Positions 53,432 through 57,940 of a stretch of DNA of 57,940 nt are shown here, piece by piece. Source of the DNA: an uncultured Ruminococcus sp. (GTDB taxonomy: Bacteria; Bacillota; Clostridia; Oscillospirales; Acutalibacteraceae); the NCBI GenBank assembly GCA_902773135.1, contig CACYDP010000002.1, positions 1 through 57,940 of the forward strand. The letters run 5' to 3'. A program made the position numbers and the translations under genes. Position 1 is the stretch's first letter. Each line of letters opens with the position of its first letter. The notes under the pieces are model-generated. The model worked only from the letters and a program-made list of their open reading frames with translations. It was not told the origin of the DNA and ran no database searches.

Positions 53432-56035
53432 TTAAAATGATAAACAAGAGGGACTTGGGAAATGATGCTGATTGCTTCTGCCGTCTGCCGTGTAATCATT
53501 ATAGAGGAACATTTCGAGTTCATCTACACGCCTGTAAAGCAGTCCGTAATAACATACACTGCCGGCATGATGATAAGAAAGCAATTCTTTGATCAGAGCA
53601 TTTTTATTAACGGAATTGAGATTTCTTCCGGCACTTCCGCCTGACGATGAAATATTCAGATATGTACCGCTGCAATAGCCGGTTTTTCCGCTGCTTGTTT
53701 TTACTTTATACCATACGCTGTTATATTTGGTTGTACTCAGCAATGTCACCTTTGAACCGTTAGGCAGTACCTCTAATATATTTGATGATGTAGTGGCTGA
53801 TTGACGTAGATTCAATGCGTCGGCATTGACTGTTGCCGTCATCGTTGTGCTGCCGGAAATTTTCGTTCCGTCATAGGAATTCAAAAGAATATTTTTCAGG
53901 TCGGAAGAATAAGTCCAGCCTGTACCCAGATTATACGAAAAACTGACAAGTGCATCAAACTGCTGCTGATTGTACTTGATATGATTTTCCTGCAATACAG
54001 CATTGACTCTGGAGGTATAACTGTCATTATTCACTGCATCAATCAAAAGTGCGAATGCTTCATTCTTCGTCATATTATTATAAAAAGCATTTCCTGTCCA
54101 GACAACATAACCGTATCCGATGGTCGGAATATTATTAGCAAGCGTATCATAGGTGATTTCTGATACAAAACCTTCTTTTTCACCTATAAACCGAATCACA
54201 TTGTCACTGGCACGCAGTGTATCCAGACCGGTCTGATTAGCTTTTGTTTTGGAAGTAACATACAGATCGCAGCTTCCGTCACTGCAGGTTTTCCAGGAAC
54301 CGTCCTTGAAGGAATAGGCTTTGACTGAAAATGTACCTGCTGCTGTTGTTTTATAAGTACCTTTCCATATCAATGTATTTCCGTCTGTGGTTTTACTGGA
54401 CGCCTTTACTTCCACATTTTTTCCGCCGACATTAATAACAAACTTCACGTCACTTCTTGTTTTGTCTGTAATCGCAACAAGCGTTGCATTGGAATTAATG
54501 GTTGCCGAGTTGGGAGAAGAATAGGCAAATCTTATGGGAGCTGCTTCCGTAACCGTTACGGTACAGACTGCTCTCTGACCGCTTGCATTTTTATAGGATA
54601 TAGAAACCTTGCCGGGCTTTTTGCAGTATATGAATCCTCTTGAAACGGTGGCAATGGACGAATCGCTTGTTTCCCAGCTGCCGGAACCGTAGCCTTTAAT
54701 ATAGATAGTTTTTCCCGCATTGGTGGTTCGGGTGGAATGTGATACGGAAAGCGAACCGGAGGAAACTTTTTTGACTGTTACTTTACAAGCAGCTTTTACC
54801 GTTCCGCTTGTATTTGATACCGTAATGGTTGCTGTACCTGCTTTCAGACCGCTTATTTTTCCGTTAGAAACACTTGCTATATCTGAATTGCTTGATGTCC
54901 ACTTCAGTACGGTTGAAGCATTCAGCGTTTTGGCGGTGATAGAAACGGACGAACCCGTATTAACGCTGACCGATGTCTGAGAAAGTGTTATTTTTTCAGC
55001 TAAAGTCACTGTTACTTTACAGTCTGCTGTCACCGTATTGGTAGAATCGTAAGCCGTAATGGTTGCTGTTCCCACACTGACTCCTGTCACCTTACCATTT
55101 GCATCCACTGTGGCAACAGAAGTATCGGAGGATTTGAATTTAACTTTATTGGAAGTCGCCGGCACCGTCACTGCTTTTAAAGTAAATGATTTTGCAACGT
55201 CCACTGTTTTGGCAGAAGCATCAAGGCTGACAGATGTAAAATCCGGTTCTTTGACCGTAACCAGACATTTTGCCGATTTTCCCGTTTCGGTGTCGGTTGC
55301 CGTAACGGTAACTTTACCGCCTTTGATTCCCTTTACCGTGCCGGTGGCACTGACAGATGCCGTAGCATCGTCCGAAGATGTCCAGAGAACCGTACCGGAG
55401 GCATATCTTGCCACCAGTTTCTTAGTGCTGCCCGCCATCACCGTAACAGAATTTTCAAAAAGTGTAATATCCGATGCAGCAGTTTCACTGATCTGCCTTA
55501 CCGCAGCGGACGACTGGATTTTTCCCGAAACATACGCAATGTCCGAACATTCAACATATCCGCTTGTACCGTCTTCCAGTAATACTTTCGCCCAATTATT
55601 ATCTAAAAACGCCGTTATATCCAAGGTCATACCCGGAGCTGCCGTTTTAATCACCGTATCTTTCACAGACGAATCGCTGTATATTTTCGTTGCCGTAAGA
55701 GATTTGGCATCGGTCGTTATATCAACAAATTCGGAAGAACAATACCCAAGTGCTCCCCCTGCTGTTTTGACATAATACCATTCGGCATTGACAACCTCAA
55801 GAATGGTAATATTTGTATTCTTTGGCAAAACCTTTACAGCAGCTGCTGTTTTATCAGCAGATTTTTGCAGATTAACTTTTGCCGTAATTTTGGCTGTGAT
55901 CGGAATAGTACTGCTCTGAACCGCAGCAGCATCAGCATTAAAAGAAACTGCCGGTATTACAGATGAGATGAGCAGTGCCGAGCAAAGAAGTGCCAATTTT
56001 CTTTTGAATTGATTTTTATGGTGTTCGACTTGCAA
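53432..56035 (-). CDS. Secreted SH3/Big2 protein with GH24 lysozyme domain
   Basis: A signal peptide (about residues 10-37, ending ADA-AA) is followed by two SH3b domains (45-105 and 110-168), four Big_2 immunoglobulin-like domains (about 190-496), a further beta-rich domain (500-595) and a phage-type GH24 lysozyme. The catalytic glutamate is in IGEKEGF (Glu621) and PTIGYGYVVW follows. A third SH3b domain (about 735-795) is inserted before the last lysozyme helices (HHAGSVCYYGLLYRRVDELEMF). The start is probably TTG 56035, 9 bases after AAAGGA. It probably binds and cleaves peptidoglycan. Confidence 0.85.
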   Translation of the reverse strand: MQVEHHKNQFKRKLALLCSALLISSVIPAVSFNADAAAVQSSTIPITAKITAKVNLQKSADKTAAAVKVLPKNTNITILEVVNAEWYYVKTAGGALGYCSSEFVDITTDAKSLTATKIYSDSSVKDTVIKTAAPGMTLDITAFLDNNWAKVLLEDGTSGYVECSDIAYVSGKIQSSAAVRQISETAASDITLFENSVTVMAGSTKKLVARYASGTVLWTSSDDATASVSATGTVKGIKGGKVTVTATDTETGKSAKCLVTVKEPDFTSVSLDASAKTVDVAKSFTLKAVTVPATSNKVKFKSSDTSVATVDANGKVTGVSVGTATITAYDSTNTVTADCKVTVTLAEKITLSQTSVSVNTGSSVSITAKTLNASTVLKWTSSNSDIASVSNGKISGLKAGTATITVSNTSGTVKAACKVTVKKVSSGSLSVSHSTRTTNAGKTIYIKGYGSGSWETSDSSIATVSRGFIYCKKPGKVSISYKNASGQRAVCTVTVTEAAPIRFAYSSPNSATINSNATLVAITDKTRSDVKFVINVGGKNVEVKASSKTTDGNTLIWKGTYKTTAAGTFSVKAYSFKDGSWKTCSDGSCDLYVTSKTKANQTGLDTLRASDNVIRFIGEKEGFVSEITYDTLANNIPTIGYGYVVWTGNAFYNNMTKNEAFALLIDAVNNDSYTSRVNAVLQENHIKYNQQQFDALVSFSYNLGTGWTYSSDLKNILLNSYDGTKISGSTTMTATVNADALNLRQSATTSSNILEVLPNGSKVTLLSTTKYNSVWYKVKTSSGKTGYCSGTYLNISSSGGSAGRNLNSVNKNALIKELLSYHHAGSVCYYGLLYRRVDELEMFLYNDYTADGRSNQHHFPSPSCLSF

Positions 56036-56070
56036 GTCCGCACGTCCTTTCATACATATGACAAAATTGT

Positions 56071-56118
56071 AACTAAATCATTAGTTCCCATTATAACTTG
56101 TTTGAAGCAATTTCGCAA
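56071..56118 (-). promoter_or_regulatory. Lysozyme-gene promoter with palindrome
   Basis: On the minus strand TTGCGA (complement of 56113-56118), a 17-base spacer and TATAAT (complement of 56090-56095). The palindrome AACTAA-atca-TTAGTT (56071-56086) covers the expected start of transcription and may be an operator. The rest of the gap to 56327 is AT-rich with no gene seen. Confidence 0.55.
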
Positions 56119-56327
56119 CCGTCATTTTAACTAAACTATTATTCATAAATACAGATAAAATGACAATTTATCCTATTTTTTGATATATTTTCGCATTTTT
56201 CTTAACTGTTTTCATTAATACATAGAGAGATTATCAGACACAAAATATTTTTTTGAAATTATAATTTTAATGATTGATACAAATTTGTAACTTTTGTGTG
56301 TTTCGCTGCTTTCCTGTGAAAATGAAA

Positions 56328-56355
56328 ATAACACTGCAGTGAGATGCAGTGTTAT
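56328..56355 (-). terminator. Terminator after the DUF4317 gene
   Basis: ATAACACTGCA (56328-56338) pairs with TGCAGTGTTAT (56345-56355) with a 6-base loop. T-rich sequence follows on the minus strand. Confidence 0.78.
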
Positions 56356-56413
56356 ATCCTGTTTCATATCTGTGCCGTGCGGTGCGAGGATTTGAAATCG
56401 GCTCTTATTTCGA

Positions 56414-57577
56414 TCAATTCTGTGATTCTGTTTTTTCCTGTATATTTTCCGGAAAATTAATACTGACACCGTTGACTTCCACTCCCTCTTCCGCACGAAT
56501 CATAATATACTTGACACCGTCAATCATTTTCGTTTCAAGCATATAGCTGCGTTCGGGATTCACTTTGATCGTTACATCGGGCGTTTTTACTTCAAACTGC
56601 TTCGGATCAATAATATTCTGAGGATGCAGTTCGGTTTTTTCTCCGAAACTGGTATCATATTTTTCTTCAAAGGTGACAATATCCTTTTCATCGGCTCCGC
56701 AGTTTTCAAGAACACGCTTTACATCTTTTTTACCAAGCACCAATGGTTCGGGACGTTTATTAGTCTTATGTTCCTCTATCATTTCGGAAAGATGGTCGTG
56801 CACCGACTGTACAAATTCATAACTTCTGTCTTTTTCGACGGTTTCGGCAATCAGATTCCGGAATGTTTCCTTCTGCTCTGCCGCAGGCATAGGAATAAAT
56901 GTATTAAACAACAAGTCTGCCACTTCCTTATAGTTTTCACTGGTGCTGCGTGTATAATAAAGTACGCTGTAAATATCGGTGCTTCTGTCATTGAATGCCG
57001 GAAACATAAATCCCATTTCAGGGGCATTGACAGCAGTATCCGCACCTATATTTCTGAATGAATTGTCCAGTACCGAAAAACCCAATCCCGATCGGGTCAG
57101 TTTGACAGGGCATATACTGCAAAGAAAATATTTGAACACTTCCTCCGATGCATCATCAAGTTGTTCGTCATTTTTATCTTTTCGGGGAATGTCATAAACA
57201 TCACTCACCAAAAGAATCAGGTAATTGGTATCGGTGTGATAGGAAATCATAATTTTTTCGTACAGAGCTTTTACGGCATCTTCATCACCAAGTTCACTGT
57301 CACGAAGCTTCATCAATAAGCCGTGTTCTTCGCCGTCACTAACCTGAGCGGCAGAAAATTCGATATTATTCAGATTCTTGCCGATGGCACCTGAAAGCGT
57401 TTTTTTTAGTATTTTAAACAAAGATTCACTTTCTTCCAGTGACAAAAGGCTGAGCGACTGTGTAAATTCCGCTATGATTTCTTTCTTATCGCTGACATAG
57501 CAGCCTTTGAGTTTCACAATATTATTTTTATCCGGCTTAAATCTTCTGCGTATTTCCGCTACTTCTTTTTCTGTCAT
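56414..57577 (-). CDS. DUF4317-family protein
   Basis: The N-terminus (MTEKEVAEIRRRFKPDKNNI... with GCYVSDKKEIIAEF) and overall layout match the DUF4317 family, common in Clostridia and without known function. It is soluble, 387 aa, with no catalytic motif I recognise. The ATG at 57577 is preferred (AGAGG 8 bases upstream) over the longer frame to 57649, which would run through the promoter. Monocistronic. Confidence 0.85.
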   Translation of the reverse strand: MTEKEVAEIRRRFKPDKNNIVKLKGCYVSDKKEIIAEFTQSLSLLSLEESESLFKILKKTLSGAIGKNLNNIEFSAAQVSDGEEHGLLMKLRDSELGDEDAVKALYEKIMISYHTDTNYLILLVSDVYDIPRKDKNDEQLDDASEEVFKYFLCSICPVKLTRSGLGFSVLDNSFRNIGADTAVNAPEMGFMFPAFNDRSTDIYSVLYYTRSTSENYKEVADLLFNTFIPMPAAEQKETFRNLIAETVEKDRSYEFVQSVHDHLSEMIEEHKTNKRPEPLVLGKKDVKRVLENCGADEKDIVTFEEKYDTSFGEKTELHPQNIIDPKQFEVKTPDVTIKVNPERSYMLETKMIDGVKYIMIRAEEGVEVNGVSINFPENIQEKTESQN

Positions 57578-57614
57578 TGACAATTCCTCTTTCCTGTTGA
57601 TAAATTCATATTTA

Positions 57615-57643
57615 TTTATACAATCTGTTTTGCATTTTGTCAA
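57615..57643 (-). promoter_or_regulatory. Promoter of the DUF4317 gene
   Basis: On the minus strand perfect TTGACA (complement of 57638-57643), a 17-base spacer and TATAAA (complement of 57615-57620), 38 bases before the ATG. Confidence 0.78.
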
Positions 57644-57705
57644 GTACAAGACAAAATCAAGTCAGTGTAACCGCACGAAAGAATCAAGAAAATTTGTTAA
57701 AAATA

Positions 57706-57789
57706 ATGGTTGACAAAAATTCATCATCAAAAGAACATTTGAAACGTTTGGCTTTGAGACTTAACTTAACCGAATTAAAAGATTTATAG
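57706..57789 (+). pseudogene. Short ORF, possible relic of an IS-encoded gene
   Basis: A 27-codon frame (MVDKNSSSKEHLKRLALRLN...) ends in TAG. The helical, basic sequence looks like the start of a DNA-binding or transposon helper protein that was cut short. Other frames stay open downstream for a while. There is no clear ribosome binding site. The identity is uncertain. Confidence 0.25.
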
Positions 57790-57860
57790 AGATTTGTTGC
57801 AATATGCCTGAGAAGAGCGAAATTTTCACTGCTGTTGAGATCAAGTTTTTTACGGCGTGT

Positions 57861-57886
57861 TTGTCAAGTAAAGTGTGTAAATTATT
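57861..57886 (+). mobile_element. IS-like terminal sequence at the right edge
   Basis: The sequence TTGTCAAGTAAAGTGTGTAA resembles the outer ends of IS256-type elements in Firmicutes (TTACACACTTTACTTGACA in reverse). Its TAAAGTGTGTAA (57869-57880) is repeated, inverted, at 130-141. No transposase is visible before the window ends. The assignment is from memory of the family and unverified. Confidence 0.35.
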
Positions 57887-57940
57887 TTTTGAGTATTAGT
57901 GATGTACAATAAAACGAACAGATAAGTTGATTGAAATAGG

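Noticed and set aside
55059-55775. 238-codon ORF opposite the Big2 repeats
   Set aside because: Repetitive Val/Thr/Ser composition mirrors the Big2 domains on the other strand; no start signals.

Overview
The window looks like a chromosomal segment of a low-GC, endospore-forming member of the Clostridia, most likely an Oscillospiraceae/Ruminococcaceae-type gut organism. The evidence is the spore-coat genes cotJA-cotJB, a T-box leader on alaS, RNase J, FtsH, GdpP, a HisZ-dependent short HisG, the DUF4317 and DUF5685 families, strong sigma-A promoters (TTGACA/TATAAT, 16-18 bp spacers), GGAGG ribosome binding sites and frequent TTG starts. Genus is inference only.

Left edge (1-2.5 kb): the right end of an integrated mobile element. 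It holds the start of a minus-strand gene that leaves the window, a probably 5'-truncated ImmA/IrrE-type peptidase, a decapitated hicB antitoxin and a large serine recombinase. The recombinase ends within about 25 bp of a junction that cuts the manganese-catalase spore-coat gene cotJC after its first 33 codons. cotJB and cotJA, with a sporulation-type promoter, follow outside the element. This resembles intervening elements in sporulation genes (skin in sigK, SP-beta in spsM) and is the most striking feature here.

Core region (3-23 kb, mostly minus strand): RluA pseudouridine synthase and a HAD phosphatase; a lipoprotein; a DnaJ-domain protein plus DUF5685 protein next to uvrA; then the housekeeping run rnj-gdpP-rplI-dnaB-tilS-hpt-ftsH. 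On the plus strand follow rnhA and an Fe-S pair (cysteine desulfurase and NifU/IscU scaffold).

23-32.5 kb (plus strand): pyrK-pyrD, a histidine phosphatase, a relic of an IS200/IS605 right end, ruvX, a VanZ-like membrane protein, an HSP90-family ATPase paired with a large helical-repeat protein, and glyS.

32.5-43.5 kb (minus strand): histidine genes as two transcription units, hisZGDC and hisBAIE. hisB carries a one-base frameshift, and hisH and hisF are absent. Upstream are a PlsC-like acyltransferase, also apparently frameshifted in a homopolymer, and alaS behind an alanine T-box.

43.5-58 kb: a zinc-ribbon protein; acn-icd (citrate to 2-oxoglutarate); a TPR-SUFU-DUF2185 protein resembling fused immunity domains; an EamA transporter and a GNAT acetyltransferase; a zinc-ribbon membrane protein with repeated TTVL motifs; proC; a 147-bp MITE-like element with a relative upstream of glyS; a secreted SH3/Big2/GH24 lysozyme; and a DUF4317 gene. 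The right edge has an IS-like end sharing a 12-mer with the left edge. No rRNA, tRNA or CRISPR array was seen.
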